Shown here piece by piece: positions 24,859 to 32,405 of a stretch of DNA of 64,000 nt; the first letter of the stretch is position 1, and each line of letters opens with the position of its first letter. The position numbers and the translations under genes are program-made. The stretch comes from Halobacterium jilantaiense (GTDB lineage Archaea; Halobacteriota; Halobacteria; Halobacteriales; Halobacteriaceae): NCBI RefSeq assembly GCF_900110535.1, contig NZ_FOJA01000001.1:434001-498000 (forward strand), in the 5' to 3' direction. The notes beneath the pieces were generated by a model. The model was given only the letters and a program-made list of their open reading frames with translations. It had not been told where the DNA came from and searched no databases.

Positions 24859-24966
24859 GGCTGGCTCCACGCGGGCGGCCACCAAATCCTCCCGGGTCGC
24901 GCCGGTCCGGGTCGGGAAGCCAAACGTTCAATGCGACCGAACGATAGGGTACGCTCGATACGGTCG

Positions 24967-26472
24967 ATGGACACCCAGAGACGAGACGTTGACCGGGAGG
25001 CGGTCGCGGAGCTGCAGTCGTCAGTAGACACCAACGACGTCGACGAGCTCGCGGCGCGCCTGAGCAGCGACGACTCCGACGAGCGCGCGGGAGCGGCGTG
25101 GCGGCTCGTGGAGGCCGCGTCTTCGCGGCCCGAGAGCGTCCGCGCGCACCTCGACAGCGTCGTGGACAGCGTGGACGACGACGATATCTGGGTGCGACGC
25201 GGCGCGACCTGGGTGGTCGCCGAACTCGCGGAACGCCAGCCCGACGCGCTCTCCGTGAACTTCTCGGAGCTGGTGGACATGACGACAGCCGACGACCCCC
25301 TGGTCAGGCAGAACGGCGCGGTCGCGGTGGCGAGTGTCACGAAGCGCTACCCGGCCCGGGCGACGACCGGGCTCTCCCGGCTGGCGGCACTGACGGACGA
25401 CGAGGACGCGCTGCTGGCGCGGTACGCGACGCAGGCCGTGCGGGACGTCACCGAGGCCATCGCGGCCCGAGCCGACGACGCCGGCTACCCGATGCTGGTG
25501 CGGTCGACCGAGGCGTACGCCGAGCTGTTCCCGGACGGCGTCGAGGTGGTCACCGTCGGCGGCGACGAGGCACCCGACCACCCCGTGTACGTCTCCTTCG
25601 GGCAGGATGCGCCGGTCCGTGCCGACGAGGCGGGCGACACGGCGGTGGAGAGACCACCCGACGACCTCCCCGCCGCGCCGTCCGTGACGGTGACGCGTGC
25701 CGACCTCGACCCGGACCTGCAGCTCGGGAGCACGCCGCTGACGACGGACTTCCGCGCGTCTGTGACGGACGACACGCTCGAACACGGCCTGGTGACGTTC
25801 CGCCGACTCGACGCCACCGACGCCGCCGTCCAGGAGGCGTTCCGCGACGCGCTCGGGCAGTGGGCAGCCATCGACGACCACGACTACGTCGAGAGCGTGC
25901 TCGGCGCGGGCGAGGACTGGGCGGCGACCCGGTACGACGACGGCGACACGCTCGCCCGCCGGGGCGCGCCGGCGACCGTCGCCGAAGCCGTCTGGCTCGT
26001 GGACTGCGTGACGCGCGCGGTCAGTTACGCTCACGCCCGCGGTGTCGTCCACGGCGGCCTCTATCCGGGCGTAATTCGGTTCCTGGAGACGCCGCTCGGC
26101 CGCTGGGACGCGCCGCTCGTGGCCGACTGGGGGTTCGCGCACGCGACGAGCGGGTTCCGGACGCCGCCGATTCCCGCCGGGTTCGCTGCCCCTGAGCACC
26201 GCGACCCGGAGACGTACGGTCGCTTCGACCAGTCCACCGACATCTACGGGCTGGGCGCGCTGGCGTACTACCTCTTGACGGGCGAGCAGCCGGTGGCGGG
26301 CGGGTCGGTCATCGACGCGTCGGTCCGGAACCCGGCGCTGCCAGAGTCGGTCGACGCGCTCTTCGACCGGTCGCTGGCGACCGACAAGCAGGCGCGCTTC
26401 GACACGGTGCTCGACTTCCAGACGGCGTTCGACGAACTCGCTGCGGACCTCGGCGGGGGTGTCGCGACGTGA
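24967..26472 (+). CDS. HEAT-repeat protein fused to a pseudokinase-like domain
   Basis: A 501-residue two-part protein. The first ~170 residues are alpha-helical HEAT/ARM-like repeats (ERAGAAWRLVEAA, VRRGATWVVAELAE, VRQNGAVAVASVTK). The C-terminal half (about 230-495) has the layout of a Ser/Thr protein kinase: a catalytic-loop counterpart HGGLYPGVI (His362), DWGFA (Asp387) in place of DFG, FAAPEH for the APE motif, and DIYGLGALAYYLLTGEQP for subdomain IX. The catalytic Asp of HRD is missing (HGG), and no clear glycine loop or VAIK Lys is seen, so it is probably a pseudokinase scaffold. Its stop overlaps the start of a 7-TM protein gene (GTGA). Confidence 0.78.
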   Translation: MDTQRRDVDREAVAELQSSVDTNDVDELAARLSSDDSDERAGAAWRLVEAASSRPESVRAHLDSVVDSVDDDDIWVRRGATWVVAELAERQPDALSVNFSELVDMTTADDPLVRQNGAVAVASVTKRYPARATTGLSRLAALTDDEDALLARYATQAVRDVTEAIAARADDAGYPMLVRSTEAYAELFPDGVEVVTVGGDEAPDHPVYVSFGQDAPVRADEAGDTAVERPPDDLPAAPSVTVTRADLDPDLQLGSTPLTTDFRASVTDDTLEHGLVTFRRLDATDAAVQEAFRDALGQWAAIDDHDYVESVLGAGEDWAATRYDDGDTLARRGAPATVAEAVWLVDCVTRAVSYAHARGVVHGGLYPGVIRFLETPLGRWDAPLVADWGFAHATSGFRTPPIPAGFAAPEHRDPETYGRFDQSTDIYGLGALAYYLLTGEQPVAGGSVIDASVRNPALPESVDALFDRSLATDKQARFDTVLDFQTAFDELAADLGGGVAT

Positions 26473-27182
26473 CGGCCGACCCGGCTGCGGTGCTGAACGC
26501 GGTGGCGTTCACGGGCAACGGCCTCCTCGTCGTGACGGGGCTGGCGTTCACGTTCTACGCGACGCAGAACTACTCGCTGGACCGCCTGGAGGGCCACGAG
26601 AACTTCTGGGCGTACCTCACGTACCTCGGGCTGGCGGTGGCGCTGGTGGGCGCGTTCGGTGTGTCGACGGTGCTGGTCGATGGCAACGTGGTGCGGGCGT
26701 TCGGGGACCTCGCGTTGCTGTTCGCTATCGCGTTCGTGGCGTTCTCGATGCGCGAGGTGTACTACGCGAGCGCGCTGGCACCGCCGCCCGAGGAGCGCGA
26801 GATGCCGCTGTCGACGCTCCGACTCGTCGAGTTCGGCTTCGTCGTCGTCGTGGCCGTCGAGTGGCTGGTCGTGGTGTTGCTCGGAGAGACGACGGTGACG
26901 GTGGTGCTGCGTGGGGTGGGCGCGCTGGCGTTCGCCACGTACGGAATCGCGTTCAGTGAGCGGCTGGAGGAACTGGCCCACGGGACGACGGTGGACACGC
27001 TGCGGCGGCATCTGGTGTTCGTGCTGGTGGCCGCGACGGGCGTCGCGGTCGCCGGGCTGCTGGACCTGCTGGTGCCGGGTGCGGTCGGCGAGAGCGTGCG
27101 GTACGTGTTTCTCGTGCTGCTGGGCGGGCTGCTGGTGCCGCCGACCATCCGGCTCCAGCAGTCGGTCGCCAGCATCACGTAG
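26469..27182 (+). CDS. Seven-TM membrane protein coupled to the pseudokinase gene
   Basis: A 237-residue integral membrane protein starting with GTG in a 4-nt GTGA overlap with the preceding stop. Seven hydrophobic segments are visible (about 8-28, 44-64, 72-92, 118-140, 145-165, 180-200, 208-228), joined by short charged loops such as APPPEEREMP and SERLEELAHGTT. The arrangement resembles sensor N-terminal 7-TM modules without an attached output domain. I do not recognise a named family. Translational coupling strongly suggests that it works with the HEAT/pseudokinase protein, possibly as its membrane receptor. Confidence 0.72.
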   Translation: MTADPAAVLNAVAFTGNGLLVVTGLAFTFYATQNYSLDRLEGHENFWAYLTYLGLAVALVGAFGVSTVLVDGNVVRAFGDLALLFAIAFVAFSMREVYYASALAPPPEEREMPLSTLRLVEFGFVVVVAVEWLVVVLLGETTVTVVLRGVGALAFATYGIAFSERLEELAHGTTVDTLRRHLVFVLVAATGVAVAGLLDLLVPGAVGESVRYVFLVLLGGLLVPPTIRLQQSVASIT

Positions 27183-27186
27183 CTCG

Positions 27187-27200
27187 TTAGGCCGGCCTAA
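27187..27200. promoter_or_regulatory. Perfect palindromic operator, copy 1
   Basis: TTAGGCCGGCCTAA is a perfect 14-bp palindrome just after the 7-TM gene stop. Its centre is 29 bp from that of copy 2, close to three helical turns, suggesting two dimers on the same face. The TTAGG-N4-CCTAA form is that of DtxR/IdeR-type metal-dependent repressor sites. Confidence 0.7.
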
Positions 27201-27214
27201 ACACCGACACACAC

Positions 27215-27230
27215 TTTAGGCCGGCCTAAA
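27215..27230. promoter_or_regulatory. Perfect palindromic operator, copy 2
   Basis: TTTAGGCCGGCCTAAA is a perfect 16-bp palindrome ending 16 bp before the ATG at 27247. It would cover the promoter or transcription start of the RGP-like gene, so binding should repress it. Confidence 0.75.
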
Positions 27231-27246
27231 TAGTGGCGGGTACCCG

Positions 27247-28398
27247 ATGACCCGAGACGTCTGCGTGGTCGTACCCACCATCCGAGAGTACGAGTGTGTC
27301 CGCGCCTACCTGCGGAACGCCCGCGACCACGGCTTCGACACCGACCGGCTGTTCGTCGTCCTCGTCACCGAGGACTTCTGTGACACCCAGGCGATGCGAG
27401 CGATGCTCGACGAGGAGGGCGTCGCCGGCGCTGTCTTCGACGGGTCCGACCGCGAACAGTGGTACGGCGAGCAGGGAATCGCGGAGTACGACCACCTCGT
27501 CCCGGCAGCCAGCCACGCCCAGACCTCGTTCGGCCTGCTGTACATGTGGGCGAACGAGGACTTCGAGTACGGCGTGTTCATCGACGACGACACGCTCCCC
27601 CACGACGAGTGGGACTTCTTCGGGACGCACCTCGAAAACCTCCACCACGAAGGGGAGGTAGAGGAAGTCACCTCCGACGAGCAGTGGGTGAACGTCCTCT
27701 ACCAGTCCGACGCAGACCTCTACCCCCGCGGCTACCCGTACTCGGCGATGGACGAGGCCGTGGAGACGAGTGCGACGGAGACCGAGCACGTGGTCGCGTC
27801 CCAGGGCCTCTGGACGAACGTCCCGGACCTCGACGCCGTCCGCATCCTGATGGACGGCGACCTCCGGGGGCAGGCACAGACGCGGACGGACTTCGACGAC
27901 TTCGACCGCGACTTCGTCGCGAGTGACGGAGACTACCTCACGGTCTGCTCGATGAACCTCGCGTTCCGCCGGGAGGTCATCCCGGCGTTCTACCAGTTCC
28001 CGATGGACGACAACGCGTGGGACGTGGGCCGGTTCGACGACATCTGGAGCGGCGTGCTCCTGAAGCGCGCGGCCGACGTGGTCGGCGGCGAGATATACAA
28101 CGGCGGCCCGCTGTGCGAGCACAACAAGGCCCCGCGGTCGACGTTCGACGACCTCGCGAACGAGGTGGCGGGCCTCGAACTGAACGAACACTTCTGGACG
28201 GAAGTGGCGGCGGTAGAGCCCGACTCGGCGTCCTACGAGGCCGTCGCGCGTGCGGTGGGTCGGCGGCTCGCGGACGGCGACTACGAGGAGTACAACAACG
28301 GCGCGTTCCTGAACGAGTGCGGCGAGTACCTCCTCGACTGGGTGGCGTGCCTGGACGCGCTCGCGGAGCGCGAGGCAACGGCCACCGCCGACGACTGA
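27247..28398 (+). CDS. RGP/UDP-arabinopyranose mutase-like glycosyl protein
   Basis: A 383-residue soluble protein of the reversibly-glycosylated-polypeptide family (alpha-1,4-glucan-protein synthase in older annotation). Visible motifs match the plant enzymes in order: N-terminal VVVPTIREY, the acidic metal/UDP site FIDDDTLP (about residue 117), RGYPYS, SQGLWTNVPDLDA, a CSMNLAFRRE segment, and VGRFDDIWSG. Plant members interconvert UDP-arabinopyranose and UDP-arabinofuranose; archaeal substrates are unknown. It sits behind two perfect metalloregulator-type palindromes and upstream of an iron-type ABC importer, an unusual setting for a sugar-nucleotide enzyme. Confidence 0.8.
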   Translation: MTRDVCVVVPTIREYECVRAYLRNARDHGFDTDRLFVVLVTEDFCDTQAMRAMLDEEGVAGAVFDGSDREQWYGEQGIAEYDHLVPAASHAQTSFGLLYMWANEDFEYGVFIDDDTLPHDEWDFFGTHLENLHHEGEVEEVTSDEQWVNVLYQSDADLYPRGYPYSAMDEAVETSATETEHVVASQGLWTNVPDLDAVRILMDGDLRGQAQTRTDFDDFDRDFVASDGDYLTVCSMNLAFRREVIPAFYQFPMDDNAWDVGRFDDIWSGVLLKRAADVVGGEIYNGGPLCEHNKAPRSTFDDLANEVAGLELNEHFWTEVAAVEPDSASYEAVARAVGRRLADGDYEEYNNGAFLNECGEYLLDWVACLDALAEREATATADD

Positions 28399-28491
28399 CG
28401 GGCGCTCGCGGGACTGGCGTCTCTCACCCGGGAGCCGGACCACGCTTCTCGGGCCTTCGGTCGTTCCCAGTCGCTGGCAGCGAACCGGTAG

Positions 28492-28498
28492 GTATAAA
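28492..28498 (+). promoter_or_regulatory. TATA box of the iron ABC operon
   Basis: GTATAAA lies about 30 nt before the ATG at 28525, with the palindromic operator immediately downstream of it. Confidence 0.6.
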
Positions 28499-28501
28499 CG
28501 T

Positions 28502-28517
28502 TTTAGGTCGGCCTAAT
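28502..28517. promoter_or_regulatory. Palindromic operator, copy 3
   Basis: TTTAGGTCGGCCTAAT differs from the 27215 palindrome in two positions. It occupies the space between the TATA box and the expected transcription start, where a bound repressor would block RNA polymerase. This places the importer under the same regulator as the RGP-like gene. Confidence 0.7.
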
Positions 28518-28524
28518 TCAGTGT

Positions 28525-29679
28525 ATGAGTGAGCGATCCGGACCGAGCCGTCGCCGATTCCTGGCGGCGGCCGGCGCAGCGACGATGACAGGTCTCGCGG
28601 GCTGCAGCGGTATCCTCGGCAACGAGAGCGAATCCGACGGCGACGCGCCCGGCATCGGCGACTTCCGCGGCTCCGGCGCGATCGTCGAGGACCGCCCCGC
28701 GCCCGGCGGGACCAGCATCGAGGACCTCCCCGACCTCGACGGCGAACTCGCCATCTACCTCGGCGGCGGCGAGGGCGGCCGCTACACCACGCTCATCGAC
28801 CTCCTCGACCAGTACTACGACGGCTTCGAGGTCACGCAGCAGACCCAGCCGTCCTCCCAGCTCGCGAACGTCATCGTCGACGAACACGACAGCGGGACCA
28901 CGCAGGCCGACCTCTTCTGGTCCGTCGACGCGGGCTCGCTTGCCTACGTCTCCGAGCAGGGCGCGACCGTCGACCTCTCCAGTGACGCCACCTCGATGGT
29001 CGCCGACGACCGCTTCGCGACCGACCAGTGGGTCGGCGTCGCCGGCCGGTCCCGCGCCGTCCCCTACAACACCAACCAGTTCGACGCGTCCGACATCCCC
29101 ACCAGCATCGACGCGCTCGCGACCCAGGACCGCTTCCAGGGGTCGCTCGGCTGGGCCCCGACGTACGGCGCGTTCCACGGCTTCGTCACCGCGATGCGCC
29201 AGCTCCGCGGCGACGACGGCACTCGCGAGTGGCTGAATTCGATGCTCGACCAGAACCCGGCGCGCTACGACAGCGAGTACGCCACGGTGTCCCGCGGCAT
29301 CACGAACGGCGAGGTCGGCGCTGGCCCGACGAACCACTACTACCCGATGCTCGTGTTCGCGCAGCGCCCGGACGTGCCGCTGGACCTCGCGTTCACGGAG
29401 AACGACGCCGGCTCGCTCGTCAACACCGCCGGCGCGAGCGTCCTCGACGGAGCCAGCGACCCCGAACTCGCCGACCTGTTCGTCCGCCACCTGCTCTCCG
29501 CGGAAGCCCAGGAGTTCCTCGCGACGCGCGGCTTCGCGTTCCCGATGATCGACGGGGTCGAACCGGTCGGCCCGCTGCCCACCATCGAGGAGCTGTCGCC
29601 GCCGGACCTCGACCTCCAGTCGCTATCGGACGTCCAGCCCACCATCGAACTCCTCAAAGACGTCGGCATCCTCTCGTAA
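28525..29679 (+). CDS. Iron(III)-type ABC importer, substrate-binding lipoprotein
   Basis: A 384-residue extracytoplasmic binding protein. The N-terminus carries a twin-Arg signal (SRRRFL) and a lipobox ending in Cys27 (LAGC), so it is exported folded and lipid-anchored, as is common in haloarchaea. The mature part fits the FbpA/SfuA class: LAIYLGGGEGGRYTTLIDLLDQYY, LFWSVDAGSLAYVSEQ, VPYNTNQF, and AQEFLATRGFAFP near the end. Iron is inferred from the class, the fused permease and the operator; thiamine or phosphonate are less likely alternatives. It is the first gene of a four-gene unit. Confidence 0.85.
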   Translation: MSERSGPSRRRFLAAAGAATMTGLAGCSGILGNESESDGDAPGIGDFRGSGAIVEDRPAPGGTSIEDLPDLDGELAIYLGGGEGGRYTTLIDLLDQYYDGFEVTQQTQPSSQLANVIVDEHDSGTTQADLFWSVDAGSLAYVSEQGATVDLSSDATSMVADDRFATDQWVGVAGRSRAVPYNTNQFDASDIPTSIDALATQDRFQGSLGWAPTYGAFHGFVTAMRQLRGDDGTREWLNSMLDQNPARYDSEYATVSRGITNGEVGAGPTNHYYPMLVFAQRPDVPLDLAFTENDAGSLVNTAGASVLDGASDPELADLFVRHLLSAEAQEFLATRGFAFPMIDGVEPVGPLPTIEELSPPDLDLQSLSDVQPTIELLKDVGILS

Positions 29680-29680
29680 C

Positions 29681-31291
29681 ATGGCTGCGAGCGAGCGGCT
29701 CGCCCGCCTCCGGTCCGCGGTCGTCGGCGGCGACGACGAGCCGGGGCTCTCGCTCGCCGTGCTCGCCGGGGCCGTCGCGGCGTTCGTCTCCCTCCCGCTG
29801 GTCGCGCTGCTCGTCCGCGCGTCGAACTACGGCTTCGGCCACCTCGTCGGTCTGCTCACGGAGACCGGGAGCCTCGACGTACTCCTGAACAGCCTCTCGC
29901 TGGTCGTGCTGGTGACGCTGGGCTGCGTGCTCGTCGGCGTGCCGCTGGCCGTCCTCACGGTCCAGACCGACCTCCCCGGCCGCCGGTTCTGGACTGTCGT
30001 CGCCGCGCTGCCGCTGGTCGTCCCGAGCTACATCGGTGCGTTCACGTTCGTCTCCGCGTTCGGCCCCCGCGGCGACCTCGCGGACGCGCTCGCCGTCGTC
30101 GGCATCGAACGCATCCCCACAATCTACGGCCTGCAGGGCACCGCGCTCGTCCTGATTCTGTTCACGTACCCCTACGTCTTCCTCACGACGCGGGCCGCCC
30201 TCCTCTCGTTCGACGGCACGCTCGTGGAAGCCGCACGCACCCTCAACCACTCGCGCTGGGCGGCGTTCAAGCGCGTCACCATTCCCCAGATTCTGCCCGG
30301 GGTCGCGGCCGGCGGGCTGCTCGCCGCGCTCTACGCGCTCTCGGACTTCGGGACGCCGTCTATCATGCGCTACGAGGTGTTCACGCAGCAGATTTACGTC
30401 GCCCAGCGCAGCCTCGGCGTTCCCGAGGGGTACCCCGCGTTGCTCTCCATGCAGTTGCTCGTCGTCGTCACCGTGGTGCTCGCCCTGGAGTCACGCATCG
30501 GTGCCGGTGACACCTCCTACGTCTCCCGGGGGTCCCGGCAGCCCGGCCGCATCGAACTCGGCGTCTGGAAGTGGCCGGCGCTCGCGTTCTGTGGCGGTAT
30601 CGCGGTGCTCGCGCTCGGCGTGCCGCTCGGCGTGCTCGCGTGGTGGTTCCAGCGCGCCGGCAGCGCTGTCTTCGAGTTCGACCCGACCGCCGCCTGGAAC
30701 TCGCTGAAGGTGTCGGTCGCCGCCGCGGGCGCTGCCACCGTGCTCGCGCTTCCCGTGGCGGGGTACGCCGCGCGCTCGTCGTCTCGATTCTCGGAGGTCA
30801 CCGACCGCCTCACGTACGTCGGCTACGCCGTCCCCGGGGTCGTCATCGCGCTCGCGCTGCTATACCTCTCCACGGAGTTCGTGCAGTCCCTGTACAAGAC
30901 GGTCCCGCTGCTCGTGTTCGCGTACGTCGTTCGGTTCCTCCCGCAGGCGGTCGGCTCCGTGCGCTCGTCTGTCCTCCAGGTCGACCCGAAGCTCACGGAA
31001 GCCGCGCGCACGCTCGGTCGCTCCTCGACTGGCGCGTTCCGGGAGGTGACGCTGCCGCTCATCGCGCCCGGCGTCGCCGCGGGCGCTGCGCTCGTCTTCC
31101 TGACGACGATGAAGGAACTGCCGGCGACGCTGATGCTGAGTCCGTTAGGCTTTGAAACCCTGGTGTCGTACATCTGGCTGGTCCGAGGAGCCGGCTCGTA
31201 CGGTGCCGCCGCCATCCCCGCGCTCGTGCTCGTGGGGGTCTCGGCGCTCTCGATGGTCGTCATCCTCGCGCAGGAACGATACAATGGCTGA
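29681..31291 (+). CDS. Iron(III)-type ABC importer, fused double permease
   Basis: A 536-residue permease with 12 predicted TM helices in two homologous halves, each with the EAA loop: VEAARTLNHSRWAAFKRVTIPQILPGV (first half; two-part pattern at about residues 185-210) and TEAARTLGRSSTGAFREVTLP (second half, about 438-458). This two-in-one arrangement is typical of FbpB/SfuB iron(III) permeases. The ATG lies 1 nt after the lipoprotein gene stop, and its own 3' end overlaps the ATPase gene by 8 nt, so the subunits are translationally coupled. Confidence 0.9.
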   Translation: MAASERLARLRSAVVGGDDEPGLSLAVLAGAVAAFVSLPLVALLVRASNYGFGHLVGLLTETGSLDVLLNSLSLVVLVTLGCVLVGVPLAVLTVQTDLPGRRFWTVVAALPLVVPSYIGAFTFVSAFGPRGDLADALAVVGIERIPTIYGLQGTALVLILFTYPYVFLTTRAALLSFDGTLVEAARTLNHSRWAAFKRVTIPQILPGVAAGGLLAALYALSDFGTPSIMRYEVFTQQIYVAQRSLGVPEGYPALLSMQLLVVVTVVLALESRIGAGDTSYVSRGSRQPGRIELGVWKWPALAFCGGIAVLALGVPLGVLAWWFQRAGSAVFEFDPTAAWNSLKVSVAAAGAATVLALPVAGYAARSSSRFSEVTDRLTYVGYAVPGVVIALALLYLSTEFVQSLYKTVPLLVFAYVVRFLPQAVGSVRSSVLQVDPKLTEAARTLGRSSTGAFREVTLPLIAPGVAAGAALVFLTTMKELPATLMLSPLGFETLVSYIWLVRGAGSYGAAAIPALVLVGVSALSMVVILAQERYNG

Positions 31292-32405
31292 CCAACTCCA
31301 GACGACGAGACGCCGGTCGGAGCCAGACGACGCCACCACCGGGGACGACGTGATCCTCGAACTGGACGGCGTGACGAAGGCGTACGGAGCCGAAACCGCC
31401 GTCAGCGACCTCTCGCTGGCCGTGCGCGACGGCGAACTCCTCACACTGCTGGGGCCCTCGGGGTGCGGGAAGACGACGACGCTCCGCATGCTCGCGGGCC
31501 TCGAACGCCCAACCGAGGGGGCCATCGAACTCGCCGGCGACGCCGTCGCCGGTCCCGACACGTTCGTCGCCGCGGAGGACCGCGGCGTCGGCATCGTCTT
31601 CCAAGACTTCGCGCTGTTCCCACACCTCAGCGTCCGGGAGAACGTCGCGTTCGGGCTCACCGACCGCGACGGCGACGCGGCCGACGACCGCGTCGACGAG
31701 ATGCTCGACCTCGTCGACATGCCAGACATGGGCGACCGCGCGGTCGACCAGCTCTCCGGCGGCCAGCAGCAGCGCGTCGCGCTCGCCCGCAGCCTCGCGC
31801 CGGAGCCCGACATCCTGTTGCTCGACGAGCCGTTCTCGAATCTGGACGTGCGGCTGCGCGTCGAGATGCGCGAGGAGGTCCGCCGCATCCTGAAGGCAGC
31901 CGGCGTCACCGCCGTCTCCGTCACGCACGACCAAGAGGAGGCGCTGTCCATCTCCGACCGCGTCGCCGTGCTGAACGACGGCCACATCGAACAGGTGGGC
32001 GACCCCGAGGGCGTCTTCGAACACCCCGAATCCCGGTTCGTCGCCTCCTTCCTCGGGCAGGCGGCGTTTCTCTCCGGGATGGTCAACGAGGACACCGTCG
32101 ACACCGCCGTCGGCTCCTACGACCGCGGGCTCCTGAAGGGGCTGACGGACGGCTACACCGGCGCGATGGTGGACGTGCTCGTGCGCCCCGACGACCTCCG
32201 GGCGGTCCCGGCGACCGGGGACACCGGCAACGGCACCATCGTCAAGCGACAGTACACCGGCCCGTCGTTCATCTACCACGTCGAACTCGACAACGGCGAC
32301 GTGGTGCGGTGTCTCCACAACCACGCCGAGGACATGGACGTCGGCGAGCCCGTGACAGTCGACCTCGTCAGTGACCACTCGCTGGCTTGGTACCCGACCG
32401 AGTGA
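31284..32405 (+). CDS. Iron(III)-type ABC importer, ATP-binding protein
   Basis: A 373-residue ABC ATPase. Walker A GPSGCGKTT is at residues 57-65, the Q-loop near VFQDFALFPHL, signature LSGGQQQR, Walker B ILLLDEPF, D-loop SNLD and H-loop VTHDQEEAL. The C-terminal ~120 residues form a TOBE-like regulatory domain (VRPDDLRAVP). It closely follows the FbpC/PotA/CysA layout. Its ATG overlaps the permease end, and its stop overlaps the start of the following membrane glycosyltransferase-like gene by 1 nt (TGATG). Confidence 0.92.
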   Translation: MADQLQTTRRRSEPDDATTGDDVILELDGVTKAYGAETAVSDLSLAVRDGELLTLLGPSGCGKTTTLRMLAGLERPTEGAIELAGDAVAGPDTFVAAEDRGVGIVFQDFALFPHLSVRENVAFGLTDRDGDAADDRVDEMLDLVDMPDMGDRAVDQLSGGQQQRVALARSLAPEPDILLLDEPFSNLDVRLRVEMREEVRRILKAAGVTAVSVTHDQEEALSISDRVAVLNDGHIEQVGDPEGVFEHPESRFVASFLGQAAFLSGMVNEDTVDTAVGSYDRGLLKGLTDGYTGAMVDVLVRPDDLRAVPATGDTGNGTIVKRQYTGPSFIYHVELDNGDVVRCLHNHAEDMDVGEPVTVDLVSDHSLAWYPTE

